From Bacillus sp. (in: firmicutes) (GTDB lineage: Bacteria; Bacillota; Bacilli; Bacillales; Bacillaceae_J): a DNA stretch of 64,000 nucleotides. This document shows positions 18,807-27,968 of the stretch, one piece after another. Where the stretch lies: NCBI GenBank assembly GCA_012842745.1, contig DUSF01000048.1, positions 62,001-126,000 on the forward strand, given 5' to 3'. The notes beneath the pieces were generated by a model. It made no database searches. It was given only the letters and a program-made list of their open reading frames with translations, and was not told the DNA's origin. Numbering within the stretch: the first letter of the stretch is position 1; every line of letters begins with the position of its first letter. The position numbers and the translations under genes are program-made.

Positions 18807-18940
18807 AATTTCACCCATTTATTTTAAAATTTATGAATCTATTTAATAATATACAAACTTTTAAAAATTAATGATATATTTATGTAGGAATTGTAGATTT
18901 TTGAAAAATTTCCAAACATTAAATTAGGAGGAGAGTGGCT

Positions 18941-19555
18941 ATGCATATTTATATAAAAGAATTTTTAACACAGCGGCTCATTCTTTTTTTACTTTTTGTC
19001 ATCATAACATCTGGTATAGGAACCTTTTTAACATTCGGCAGCAAGTGGACACTAGCAGCGTTGTTTTCTGGGATAGTTCTTTTCATTATTCTTGAATATA
19101 CGGTACATCGCTATCTTATGCATGAATTCCCGAAGCTTGTGCCTTATATTTACAACGGCCATGCTGCCCATCATGAATCACCCGATAATATTAAATATTT
19201 AATAGGTCCCGTCACATTCGAAATCGCAACTTATCCAGTTATTTTATTGATTGCTTGGCTTTTGACAGACTATGATTGGCACTTAGCTTTAGCCACTGTA
19301 TTTGGGACATCTGTATATCAAATATACTATCAATGGAAACACTATATGTCCCATCGGCCAATCAAACCATTAACTCTTTGGGGAAGATGGGTTAAAAAGA
19401 AACATCTACTTCATCATCATATGGATGAAAATGCTTGGTATGGTGTGTCAACCCCTGTTTTCGACATACTTTTTGGAACGAATCAATCTAAATCTCCTAA
19501 CTCGAATAAAGGAAATTCAGTTTCAAAGATTAATCACCGACCACCATTAACTTAA
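18941..19555 (+). CDS. Fatty acid hydroxylase / sterol desaturase superfamily membrane protein
   Basis: 204 residues from ATG 18941, which follows TTAGGAGGA properly; a GTG at 18935 is too close. Four hydrophobic segments and the histidine clusters of the di-iron hydroxylases: HRYLMHE, HAAHHE, HYMSHRP and HLLHHHMDENAWYGVSTP. Such enzymes hydroxylate or desaturate lipids or carotenoids in the membrane, using O2. It is the first gene of a rightward group with a lipoprotein adaptor and an FtsX permease and is divergent from the matching ATPase, so a lipid-related export function is possible. The substrate is unknown. Confidence 0.82.
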   Translation: MHIYIKEFLTQRLILFLLFVIITSGIGTFLTFGSKWTLAALFSGIVLFIILEYTVHRYLMHEFPKLVPYIYNGHAAHHESPDNIKYLIGPVTFEIATYPVILLIAWLLTDYDWHLALATVFGTSVYQIYYQWKHYMSHRPIKPLTLWGRWVKKKHLLHHHMDENAWYGVSTPVFDILFGTNQSKSPNSNKGNSVSKINHRPPLT

Positions 19556-19585
19556 TCTAGTAAGATGCTACTGAAGGAGAATGCA

Positions 19586-20671
19586 ATGATTTCTGCTAAA
19601 TTACAAACCTATAGAAATTTCATCGTTTTATTTATTAGTTTATCCATGATTACAGGTTGCACACAAAAAGATGCACCTATTATAGAAGTTGAAAATGATA
19701 TAACCCACGAAATAATCGTTGGAAAAGTTGTTCCTTTTTCAACCTCATTTATTTCTCCAAGAACAAGCGGAGAACTTGTTTCTATCCTAGTTAAAAAAGG
19801 AGATAGCATAAAAAAAGGACAACTTTTAGGACAAATCAATGACCAAGACATTCAAAATCAATTAGAAATTGAAATGAAAGCTTTCGAAAAATTGGAGCTG
19901 CAAAAACAAAATGCAGCTATTTATGTTAAACAGTTGCAAATTGAACTAGAGAAAGCGAAAAAGCAGGTCGAGCAATCGAAAATTTCTTATGACGATGTGG
20001 TACCAATGAACGGTGCATCCATTGATAAATCGAAATTAAAAATCCAGTGGGAAGATGCACTAAAAATAAGAAATAAAATGAAAGTATTATATGAAGAAGG
20101 GGCTATTTCAGAACAAGAATACCTTCAAGCAGTAAGCTCTGAGCAAATTGCCATGCTTGCCTTAAAAGAAGCAGAATTGGCTGAAAAAAACTCAAAAATT
20201 GATGTCGACCTAGCATTATTAACCGCTGATGGAGCGAAAGAAGAGTTGAATAAAGCCCTGCTTGCAGAAAAAGATGTCATTGTGTCAATGGAACAGTCTC
20301 GCCTGAAAATTAAACAACTGCAAAACACATTAAATGATGCAAAAATAAAGGCAACCCAGGACGGGGAACTATATGAAATTCATTTCGAAATCGGTGAAAC
20401 TGTCGCTAAACAGCAAACATTATTTGAGATCGCAACACTAAATCCTGTGATTGTTGAGGTTGAGTTAACGCCTGAACAACTCCCGCTTATAAAAAAGGAA
20501 GCTAACATGGATATTGAAATCCCAGCTTTAAACAAGAAAACAACGGGAAAGGTTACATTTGTTTCGTCGATTGCAAACAAATCAGACCTTTATATCATTG
20601 AATTAGTGGTTGAAAATGATGGATTAGAAATTAAGCCAGGAATGCCAGCAAATTTACTGATAACCCCCTAA
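19586..20671 (+). CDS. HlyD/MacA-like periplasmic adaptor lipoprotein
   Basis: 361 residues from ATG 19586 (GAAGGAG upstream; an ATG at 19565 gives seven extra residues without a good site). Signal peptide with lipobox ITGC near residue 25. A biotinyl-lipoyl-like half (SPRTSGELVSILVKKGDSIKKGQ) and its partner (IKATQDGELYEIHFEIGETVAKQQ) flank a long coiled coil rich in Lys, Glu and Ala (about 90-240), and a beta-barrel follows. In Gram-positives such adaptors work with ABC exporters; the partner permease begins 16 bases downstream. Confidence 0.88.
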   Translation: MISAKLQTYRNFIVLFISLSMITGCTQKDAPIIEVENDITHEIIVGKVVPFSTSFISPRTSGELVSILVKKGDSIKKGQLLGQINDQDIQNQLEIEMKAFEKLELQKQNAAIYVKQLQIELEKAKKQVEQSKISYDDVVPMNGASIDKSKLKIQWEDALKIRNKMKVLYEEGAISEQEYLQAVSSEQIAMLALKEAELAEKNSKIDVDLALLTADGAKEELNKALLAEKDVIVSMEQSRLKIKQLQNTLNDAKIKATQDGELYEIHFEIGETVAKQQTLFEIATLNPVIVEVELTPEQLPLIKKEANMDIEIPALNKKTTGKVTFVSSIANKSDLYIIELVVENDGLEIKPGMPANLLITP

Positions 20672-20686
20672 AAGCTAGGTGAAAAA

Positions 20687-23083
20687 ATGAAGTCTTTACT
20701 AAGAAGAAAAGTTTTTCGTGAAATTTGGCAGCAAAAAGCAAAAACAATGCTTGTTGTATTAACAATATCAATTGGGGTAATCGGGGCTGGAATGATTACC
20801 CAAGCGGAACACTTATTATCTGAGGGCATCCATCGTCTTTATCAAATGGCAAATCCCTCAAGTGGGACAATCATTACAGATGGATACGATTCAAATGTGC
20901 TTTTACAAATAAAAAATAGGGCTGATGTCAAACAGGCAGAAGGCAGAACTAGTTTACTATTACAAGCAAGTAAACAAGAGACAGCTGGCGAAAAAAAAGG
21001 TGAATGGAAAAAGTTCCAAATCCATGCACTTCCAGATTACACAAGCATATCTCTTGATACTATATTCTTTAATAAGGGCAGCAAAGCCCCTCAAAGAAAT
21101 GAGATTGTTTTGGAGAAATCTTCCCTAGATTTACTAGATGTAAAAATAGGTGATACGTTATTAATTAAAACAGCAGATAATAAAGATATTCCTCTAACGA
21201 TTAGCGGCACCGTCATTGATCCAATCCATGAAGCCGCCGCCATTTCCAGTGTTGGAACAGCTTATATTGCTTCATCTACTTTGGAAAAACTAGGTGTCTC
21301 TAAAAAACTTAATTCCATTTCATTTTTAGTTTCAGAACATGCTGATGACAAAGACCATATTTACCAAGTTGCCGAAAACGTTAGAAAACATATAGAAAAA
21401 AGTGGAACCCGAATTGAAAGTACAATCATACCAGAACCTGGACAACATTGGGCCTCTGATATTATTAGGTCGATGTTGATCATTCTAGAAACAATGGGAG
21501 TCATCACCGTTTTATTAAGCATCTCATTAGTTGTCAATACAATTCTTTCGATTATTACTAGTCAAGTGCGGCAAATCGGAGTAATGAAGGTTTTGGGCGG
21601 TACTAACCCATTACTAACAAAGGCGTATATGTTAACAATCTTTATTTATGGATGCCTAGCTTTAATCATTGGTATTCCGCTTGCATTAATAGGGGCAAAT
21701 ATTATCACCTACTTCTCTCGTTCAGTTTTTAATATTGAACGATTTAATTTTGGCTTATCCCCTATTTTTATTTCTTTAGTCATTATTTTGGGAATCATCA
21801 TTCCGATTATTGCTTCTTTTTTTCCAATTCATCGTGCTTTGAAAATTACAGTACGAGAGGCCATTCAGGATAATGGCCTTGGGAAAAATACAGGAAGCGG
21901 TTGGATTACGAAAGCATTGGGTTCTATACGTGGTCTTCCATTAATGCTTATTTTATCACTTCGCAATACATTTCGGAGGAAAGGACGGCTTTTTGTTACC
22001 CTTTTGACTTATAGTTTGGCAGGTGCAATGGTCATTTCTGTCTTTAGCATCCATGCTTCTATGAAGTTGACAGAAAAAAACTCTTTTCAATATTCAAAAT
22101 ATGATATTCAAGTTTTTTTTAAAGAAGCAGTGCCAAAAACAAAAGCTGAATTGATTGCACACACTATTGAATATGTTAATCGCGTTGAAGGTTGGGGTAA
22201 GTACAACGCTTATCGAATTAGAGATGATGGTACAAAAGGGATAGAATTAATCATTTATGCTCCTCCGCCAAATACAACTTATATTGAACCAGTTTTGCAT
22301 AAAGGTTCCTGGATTAGCGGGCAAACGAACGGGATTGTCTTCGATTCATATTTATTGCATGAGGAAAAAAATTTAAAGATTGGGGATCAATTAAATGTAG
22401 AAATCGATGGAAAACGTCATAGCTTTCCAATAATCGGCTTTAGCCGCAAAGTGGCAGGAACACCCCTTTCATATGTAAGCTACCCTGCTGTACATGGACA
22501 TTTAGGAGCAAATCATACCGTAAAAATTTTGAATATCATTACATCTAATCATGAACGCAAAAACCTTGAAAAAGTAGCAGAACAAGTGGAGGACCTTTTT
22601 AATAAAAAAGGAATGTTTGTTCAATCAGTCGAGATCAATGAGGATGTCCAAAATCGGATATCGAATAAATTAAACTTGATGTTGACGTTTTTAGTAATTT
22701 TTAATATACAATATGTCATCATTGGAGCGTTAAGTTTAATGGGGACAATGAGTTTGAATGTAATGGAGCGCAATCGCGAAATTGGCATTATGAGAACAAT
22801 TGGCGCATCGAATAGCGTCCTTTGGAAAATTGTCATTTTCGAAGGTGTTACGATTGGCATCATTAGCTGGTTCTTTAGTTCATTATTAGCGTATCCAATT
22901 AGCAAAACGCTTAGTGATTCGATTGGCATTGTCCTATTCAAAACACCACTGGATTTCACATTCCCGTTATTAGGTTTACTATCTTGGCTGGGCACTGTCA
23001 TTGTCATCTCTACTTTCGCATGTTTCATTCCAGCATCACAGGCAACTAAATTAACGATTCAAGAAAGCTTAAGCTATGAATAA
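20687..23083 (+). CDS. FtsX-family ABC exporter permease, double-domain
   Basis: 798 residues. N-terminal helix, a large extracytoplasmic domain (about 50-250), three helices with RQIGVMKVLGGT, a linker (RRKGRLFVTLLTYSLAGA), a second extracytoplasmic domain and a last three-helix block with NREIGIMRTIGASN. This is two FtsX modules in one chain, as in LolCE/MacB-like exporters. It lacks an ATPase domain; the divergent ATPase at 17.7-18.8 kb is the evident partner. A hairpin at 23100-23133 ends the group. Confidence 0.9.
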   Translation: MKSLLRRKVFREIWQQKAKTMLVVLTISIGVIGAGMITQAEHLLSEGIHRLYQMANPSSGTIITDGYDSNVLLQIKNRADVKQAEGRTSLLLQASKQETAGEKKGEWKKFQIHALPDYTSISLDTIFFNKGSKAPQRNEIVLEKSSLDLLDVKIGDTLLIKTADNKDIPLTISGTVIDPIHEAAAISSVGTAYIASSTLEKLGVSKKLNSISFLVSEHADDKDHIYQVAENVRKHIEKSGTRIESTIIPEPGQHWASDIIRSMLIILETMGVITVLLSISLVVNTILSIITSQVRQIGVMKVLGGTNPLLTKAYMLTIFIYGCLALIIGIPLALIGANIITYFSRSVFNIERFNFGLSPIFISLVIILGIIIPIIASFFPIHRALKITVREAIQDNGLGKNTGSGWITKALGSIRGLPLMLILSLRNTFRRKGRLFVTLLTYSLAGAMVISVFSIHASMKLTEKNSFQYSKYDIQVFFKEAVPKTKAELIAHTIEYVNRVEGWGKYNAYRIRDDGTKGIELIIYAPPPNTTYIEPVLHKGSWISGQTNGIVFDSYLLHEEKNLKIGDQLNVEIDGKRHSFPIIGFSRKVAGTPLSYVSYPAVHGHLGANHTVKILNIITSNHERKNLEKVAEQVEDLFNKKGMFVQSVEINEDVQNRISNKLNLMLTFLVIFNIQYVIIGALSLMGTMSLNVMERNREIGIMRTIGASNSVLWKIVIFEGVTIGIISWFFSSLLAYPISKTLSDSIGIVLFKTPLDFTFPLLGLLSWLGTVIVISTFACFIPASQATKLTIQESLSYE

Positions 23084-23099
23084 ATAAGAGGAAAACAAA

Positions 23100-23133
23100 T
23101 AAGAGCACATTCTATGAGGAGAATGTGCTCTTA
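23100..23133. terminator. Bidirectional hairpin between the FtsX permease and fixX
   Basis: A perfect stem of 13-14 bp (AAGAGCACATTCT with AGAATGTGCTCTT) and a six-base loop. In the leftward direction it is followed by TTATTTGTTTT, which makes it a reasonable terminator for the fix operon; the rightward side has only a weak T-tract. Confidence 0.75.
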
Positions 23134-23145
23134 TGCTATTTCAAG

Positions 23146-23439
23146 CTATGCCAATCTAAAAATAATTCCATGTCCGCCTTTTGGATATTCCCATTTAATA
23201 TTTTGGTATGGACAACCGATACGGCAGCTGCCACATTCATGACAGCCTTCATAGCCGACAAACATCCGACCTGCCGCTTCCCATTTATACACTTCACCAG
23301 GACAGAAAACAGTACAAATTTTATCAGGGCATTTTGTCGCGCAAATGTCATGGTCTAAAATCGTTAAATGAGATTTTGAATCGGCTTTATAACGGACTAA
23401 ATACTGCTTTTCTTCGATAGTTGTCGCATTCTTAGCCAT
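23146..23439 (-). CDS. fixX: Ferredoxin-like protein FixX
   Basis: 97 residues from ATG 23439, which overlaps the fixC stop as TAATG. Ferredoxin-like electron carrier of the FixABCX complex. C66, C69, C72 and C76 in CHECGSCRIGCP form a [4Fe-4S] site; a second group C33, C37, C42, C46 in CATKCPDKICTVFC is the less regular cluster seen in FixX. The C-terminus PKGGHGIIFRLA is typical. Last gene of the operon. Confidence 0.93.
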   Translation of the reverse strand: MAKNATTIEEKQYLVRYKADSKSHLTILDHDICATKCPDKICTVFCPGEVYKWEAAGRMFVGYEGCHECGSCRIGCPYQNIKWEYPKGGHGIIFRLA

Positions 23440-24734
23440 TATTTCATCACCTTCCATACACGGTATAGGTCTTTCGCAACACCAAGCATACCTTTGTTGC
23501 CAATCATTGTTTGCACCGCTGCTTTTTGCTTGTCACGCTTCGGCACGCCATCAACAGATAAGAAGCTACTTGCCGCTTTGTTCATTAATGGAATATATTC
23601 CTTAAAGTATTGCGGATTTGTTTCAAATGTATGTGTTGCATCCTTATACTTTTCAAGGTCCTTGCCGATGAAGCTATTCATGACCTTTTCACGATATTTT
23701 GCTAATGCTCTTTCTGAGAGATTACCGCTTTGTTTTGCCTCGATAATTGTTTCGGCTGCAAGTCTACCTGAAGTCATCGCCATATTAGAGCCTTCACGGT
23801 GAATGCCGTTAACAAATTGCGCGGCATCACCTGCAACAAGCACGCCGTCTCCATACAATTTCGGGATTGAATTGTAGCCGCCTTCTGGAATTAAGTGAGC
23901 TAAATATTCTGCAGATTCACCGTCTTTAACTAGCGGCTGCACCATTGGATGATTTTTTACGTATTCTAAAAGCTCATAAGGCTTAATTTTTTCTCTCATC
24001 ATACTTGACAAAGTAACACCAACACCGATATTCACGCTTTCTTTGTTTGTATAGATGAAAGATGTCCCTAAATTACCATTTGTCGCATCACCAAAGATTT
24101 CGATAGCTACACCTTGGTTGTCGCCAATATTAAAGCGATCGTTAATCACATCTTTTGGAAGATTAATAACTTCCATTGCACAAAGGGCCACTTCGTCAGG
24201 ACGAAGCTCACGGTGGAAGCCTAATTGCTTCGCAAGTAATGAGTTAACACCATCTGCAAGGACAACGACATCTGCATATACTTCTCCGTCTGGGCGATCG
24301 GTGCGCACACCTACTACTTTACCATTTTCAACAAGACATTCTAACACTACCGTTTCGTTAATCAACAAAGCCCCAGCTTCAACCGCTTTTTGGGCAAACC
24401 ATTGGTCAAACTTTGCACGGAGAACAGAAAAACAATTATAAGGTGCTTCACCCCATTCTTCATTTTTCACACTTGTTGTCACACATGTTTTTTTATCCAT
24501 CAGCCATGCTCGTTGCTCAACAATTGGTCGCTCTAACGGTGCATCCTTCCAGAATTCTGGAATAATATCCTCTAATTGCTTTCTATATAAAATCCCGCCC
24601 ATTACGTTTTTCGCACCTGGGTATTCACCACGTTCAATTAATAAAACTTTTAATCCCGCTTTTGCACTTGTATAAGCACAAGCTGAACCTGCTGGTCCTG
24701 CACCTACTACAATGACATCAAATTTCTCAGACAT
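23439..24734 (-). CDS. fixC: FAD-dependent quinone oxidoreductase FixC
   Basis: 431 residues. ETF-quinone-oxidoreductase-like flavoprotein. FAD fold VVGAGPAGSACAY at the N-terminus; GVNSLLAKQLG and LVAGDAAQFVNGIHREGSNMAM are family landmarks; the membrane-facing region lies toward the C-terminus. In the FixABCX complex it passes one electron branch to quinone while FixAB bifurcates from NADH. It overlaps fixB by eight bases. Confidence 0.94.
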   Translation of the reverse strand: MSEKFDVIVVGAGPAGSACAYTSAKAGLKVLLIERGEYPGAKNVMGGILYRKQLEDIIPEFWKDAPLERPIVEQRAWLMDKKTCVTTSVKNEEWGEAPYNCFSVLRAKFDQWFAQKAVEAGALLINETVVLECLVENGKVVGVRTDRPDGEVYADVVVLADGVNSLLAKQLGFHRELRPDEVALCAMEVINLPKDVINDRFNIGDNQGVAIEIFGDATNGNLGTSFIYTNKESVNIGVGVTLSSMMREKIKPYELLEYVKNHPMVQPLVKDGESAEYLAHLIPEGGYNSIPKLYGDGVLVAGDAAQFVNGIHREGSNMAMTSGRLAAETIIEAKQSGNLSERALAKYREKVMNSFIGKDLEKYKDATHTFETNPQYFKEYIPLMNKAASSFLSVDGVPKRDKQKAAVQTMIGNKGMLGVAKDLYRVWKVMK

Positions 24735-25755
24735 GCTCGACTACACCTCCGGACTTTTCTAGTGCTGCTTTAAATTCTTGAATAAGCAGTGGAAGAATCT
24801 CCATTGCATCGCCAACAATACCATAGTGAGAAGCATCAAAAATGGCTGCGTTAGGATCTTTGTTCACAGCAATAATAAGCTCAGAGTTTTTCATTCCAAC
24901 TACATGCTGAATAGCACCGGAAATTCCAAAAGCAAAATAAATTTTTGGTGATACAGTTTCGCCAGTCTGTCCAATTTGCAGGTGATGCTCAAGCCAGCCA
25001 GCTTCAACAACATCGCGAGTTCCGCCAACACTAGCACCAATCACATCGGCAAATTGATGGAGTAACTGGAAATTCCTCTCATCTCCCATTCCTTTACCAC
25101 CGGCAACAATAATATGGGCATCAGCTAAGTTCGCTTTTTTCGTTGTGTCTCTCACAATCTCTAAAACTTTCGTGCGAAGACTGCTTTCTTGTAGCCCTAA
25201 TTGTTCCTCAATAATCGTACCTGTCCGACCTTTTTCCGGGGCTAACGCCTTCATGACCTTTGGTCTTACGGTCGCCATTTGTGGACGATGTTTTTTACAA
25301 AGAATCGTCGCCATAATGTTTCCTCCAAAAGCAGGACGACTAGCCTCAAATAAACGATTTTGTAAGTCAATATCTAACATTGTTGTATCAGCCGTTAAGC
25401 CTGTACTAATATCTGTTGCAATCGCACTTGCCAAGTCTTTACCATTTGAAGTTGCACCATAAAGAATAATTTCTGGTTTATATTTACGAACAAGAAGGCT
25501 TACACCATGCATATAAGGCTCTGTTCGATAGTCTTTAAGAACAGGATCATCAATAACATAAACTTCATCAGCACCGTATTCGAAGCAGTCTTTCGCTAGT
25601 CCTTTTATATTTTCACCCAAAAGGAAACCTGCTAATGGTACATCTAATTTATTTGCTAGTTCACGTCCCGCCCCTAATAGCTCAAGAGAAACTCCAGCAA
25701 TCTCCCCATCTCGTGCTTCAATAAATACCCAGACGCCTTTATATTCTTCAATCAT
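24727..25755 (-). CDS. fixB: Electron transfer flavoprotein alpha subunit FixB
   Basis: 342 residues. The N-terminal domain (GVWVFIEARDGEIAGVSLELLG) and a C-terminal FAD-binding domain (HIIVAGGKGMGDERNF, ASVGGTRDVVEAGW, GQTGETVSPKIYFAFGISGAIQH, NKDPNAAIFDASHYGIVGDA) are typical of the ETF alpha subunit. It holds one FAD and pairs with FixA. Confidence 0.94.
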   Translation of the reverse strand: MIEEYKGVWVFIEARDGEIAGVSLELLGAGRELANKLDVPLAGFLLGENIKGLAKDCFEYGADEVYVIDDPVLKDYRTEPYMHGVSLLVRKYKPEIILYGATSNGKDLASAIATDISTGLTADTTMLDIDLQNRLFEASRPAFGGNIMATILCKKHRPQMATVRPKVMKALAPEKGRTGTIIEEQLGLQESSLRTKVLEIVRDTTKKANLADAHIIVAGGKGMGDERNFQLLHQFADVIGASVGGTRDVVEAGWLEHHLQIGQTGETVSPKIYFAFGISGAIQHVVGMKNSELIIAVNKDPNAAIFDASHYGIVGDAMEILPLLIQEFKAALEKSGGVVEHV

Positions 25756-25770
25756 GTTTTATCCCCCTAT

Positions 25771-26586
25771 TTACTGCCCGAAAAGTTCACTCTTTTCAGC
25801 GATGATAGTTGATACGATTTCTTTAACCTGTTCAGCAGGGCCTCCATCAATCATTTTTGCCTTTTCAGGCGGCTGTGGAGCCCACATTTTCCCAACAACT
25901 GTTGGTGAACCCTTTAAACCAAGTTGACCAATATCTACGCCTTCAAAATCATCAACTGTCCAAATAACAGGCTCATATCTAGCAGCTTTGATCATATTTG
26001 GAAGTGGTGAGTACGAAATATCATTAATTTCCTTTTCAACAGTAAGTAAGCATGGCATTTGAGCTTGAATCACTTCATAGCCATCTTCAATTTTGCGGTG
26101 AACTTTAATGTACTTACCGCTTTCATTTACTTCCTCAACCTTAATTACTTTTGTAATAGGTGGAATATCAAGACGTCTAGCAATTCCAGGTCCAACTTGC
26201 CCTGTATCCCCATCTATGGCATGCAAGCCACAAAGTACAAGATCAATAGGATCATCTTTCGAGATTTTTTCGAGAGCATTATATAATGCATAGCTTGTTG
26301 CTAACGTATCTGCACCAGCAAAACGTCGGTCAGTAATTAAATAGCCTGCATCTGCACCAATTTCAATACTCTTTTTAATAACCTCTGTTGCTTGTGGAGG
26401 CCCCATCGATAAGACAGTAACCTTGCCACCAACTTGCTTTTTAATACGAACTGCCTCTTCCACTGCATGACCATCATATGGATTCAAGATTGCAGGTACC
26501 CCGCGACGGTCCAATGTGTTCGTTTTTGGATTGACCTTGATGATTTTTGTGTCTGGAACTTGTTTTACACAAACAACGATGTGCAA
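25771..26586 (-). CDS. fixA: Electron transfer flavoprotein beta subunit FixA
   Basis: 271 residues when started at TTG 26586, which gives MHIVVCVKQVPDT, the standard FixA N-terminus; GTG 26595 (three residues longer) sits only three bases after AGAGGAG, so the start is uncertain. ADP-group ETF beta subunit with LNPYDGHAVEEAVRIK, VTVLSMGPPQA and DTGQVGPGIARRL. Binds the bifurcating FAD with FixB. First gene of fixABCX; a TATAAT lies at 26649-26654 in the leftward direction. Confidence 0.93.
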   Translation of the reverse strand: MHIVVCVKQVPDTKIIKVNPKTNTLDRRGVPAILNPYDGHAVEEAVRIKKQVGGKVTVLSMGPPQATEVIKKSIEIGADAGYLITDRRFAGADTLATSYALYNALEKISKDDPIDLVLCGLHAIDGDTGQVGPGIARRLDIPPITKVIKVEEVNESGKYIKVHRKIEDGYEVIQAQMPCLLTVEKEINDISYSPLPNMIKAARYEPVIWTVDDFEGVDIGQLGLKGSPTVVGKMWAPQPPEKAKMIDGGPAEQVKEIVSTIIAEKSELFGQ

Positions 26587-26857
26587 AAGAAACACACTCC
26601 TCTCAAATAAACCACTCTTTTTTAGGTGAAACTTGTTGGTAATTTTATATTATAAGAGTTTTAAAAAAGTATTTTAAACTCTAAATAACCAAGAGAAAAC
26701 CTAGCAAGCGTTTACATTCGTGTCCCTTCTTGACTTAACACCATTTACAACGTATTTATAATAATTCTGTAATATTTTATATTTTTAATTGTACAATTAT
26801 TCACAAACTTTTTAAAGCGTTATTTTAATAAATTTTAAATTTTTTTAATAACTCCTC

Positions 26858-26873
26858 TGTGATTTGTATCACC
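26858..26873 (+). promoter_or_regulatory. Fnr/CRP-type operator upstream of scdA
   Basis: TGTGA-TTTGTA-TCACC matches the Bacillus Fnr consensus TGTGA-N6-TCACA in nine of ten half-site bases. Its centre (26865.5) lies 41.5 bases before the start expected from the -10 hexamer TATATT at 26895-26900, the classical position for class II activation by Fnr. Confidence 0.7.
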
Positions 26874-26926
26874 GACATAGTGAAAAAAATATTATATATT
26901 TTATATATAATATTTTGAGGAGGCAC

Positions 26927-27637
26927 ATGATGATGTCATTTACGATTACAAGCACCATGAGTGTTGGCGAAATCGTTACCCAATTCCCACAAGCAGCTGA
27001 CATATTTAAAAGATATAAAATTGATTTTTGTTGTGGCGGTAACCACTCTTTAACAGAAGCACTTGCAGAAAAAAACTTAAACGAAGAGGAAATTCTTGAA
27101 GAGTTAAATACAGCTTATACAAAAATGAAGGCAATGAATACTGAAACAACGAATTGGCAAGAAGTTTCTAGCAGCGATTTAATTGACCATGTTAAAGAAA
27201 CGCATCATGCCTTCTTAAATAATGAGCTACCAATGCTTGGCCAGCTTGTGACAAAAATTTATCGCGTCCACGGTCCAAACCATGGATACCTTGCTGATGT
27301 TTACAATCATTATCATGATTTAAGCAAAGAATTAATGGAACACGTTATCAAAGAAGACGAAATAGTATTCCCTCTAATAAAATCATACGAAGAAAACCCT
27401 TCATCCGAAAAACTGGAAGAAGTTAAAGCGGCGATTATTGAGTTAGAAAAAGAGCATGACAAAGCAGGGGATTTATTGAAAGCAATCCGTGAATTAACAA
27501 ATGACTATGAATTGCCAGCCGATGCTTGCATGACGTATACAACAACATTTCAACGATTAGAAGCGCTTGAAGCAGATATGTTTATTCATGTTCATAAAGA
27601 AAATAATATTCTTTTCCCACGCTATTTAAATAAATAA
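26927..27637 (+). CDS. scdA: Iron-sulfur cluster repair di-iron protein ScdA/YtfE/Ric
   Basis: 236 residues from ATG 26927, behind TTGAGGAGG. The N-terminal ScdA_N domain (VGEIVTQFPQAADIFKRYKIDFCCGGN) carries the CC pair; the C-terminal hemerythrin-like domain has the histidines and glutamates for the di-iron site (ETHHAFLNNELP, HGPNHGYL, MEHVIKEDEIVFP, KEHDKAGDLL, HVHKENNILFPRY). Family members repair Fe-S clusters after nitric oxide or oxidative damage. The Fnr-type site upstream fits induction under oxygen limitation, when NO respiration occurs. Monocistronic. Confidence 0.93.
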   Translation: MMMSFTITSTMSVGEIVTQFPQAADIFKRYKIDFCCGGNHSLTEALAEKNLNEEEILEELNTAYTKMKAMNTETTNWQEVSSSDLIDHVKETHHAFLNNELPMLGQLVTKIYRVHGPNHGYLADVYNHYHDLSKELMEHVIKEDEIVFPLIKSYEENPSSEKLEEVKAAIIELEKEHDKAGDLLKAIRELTNDYELPADACMTYTTTFQRLEALEADMFIHVHKENNILFPRYLNK

Positions 27638-27743
27638 TCTAATAGATAGAAATAGGCATGAGAAGCATCTCATGCCTATTAAAAATGTTTTCATTGTCAT
27701 AGCAACTGTTATTATTATGCAAAATAATCTCTATAGTAAAGGT

Positions 27744-27947
27744 TTAGTAGCCGTAATCCCAGTCAACTTTGTCTTCTTTGAAACCAAGAAGCTCAACTTC
27801 TCCTAAATCAACTTCGTTATGATTTAAAGTACATGTGCAATGCTCGTGACCACACTGTTTCTTAATTTCCTCTAAAGTTTTCATTTCAACATCCTCTAAA
27901 ACTACAATCTCCTCATTATTACGGTAAAGTACTGCTGTACCAGCCAT
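27744..27947 (-). CDS. Small hypothetical protein with CGHEHCTC motif
   Basis: 67 residues from the ATG at 27947, which follows AAAGGTGG by ten bases; an ATG at 27968 adds seven residues and has AAAGG upstream, so either may be used. The protein is acidic with C-terminal WDYGY and a Cys/His group CGHEHCTC suited to binding a metal. Not recognised. Confidence 0.5.
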   Translation of the reverse strand: MAGTAVLYRNNEEIVVLEDVEMKTLEEIKKQCGHEHCTCTLNHNEVDLGEVELLGFKEDKVDWDYGY

Positions 27948-27968
27948 AATTAATGCGCCACCTTTCAT

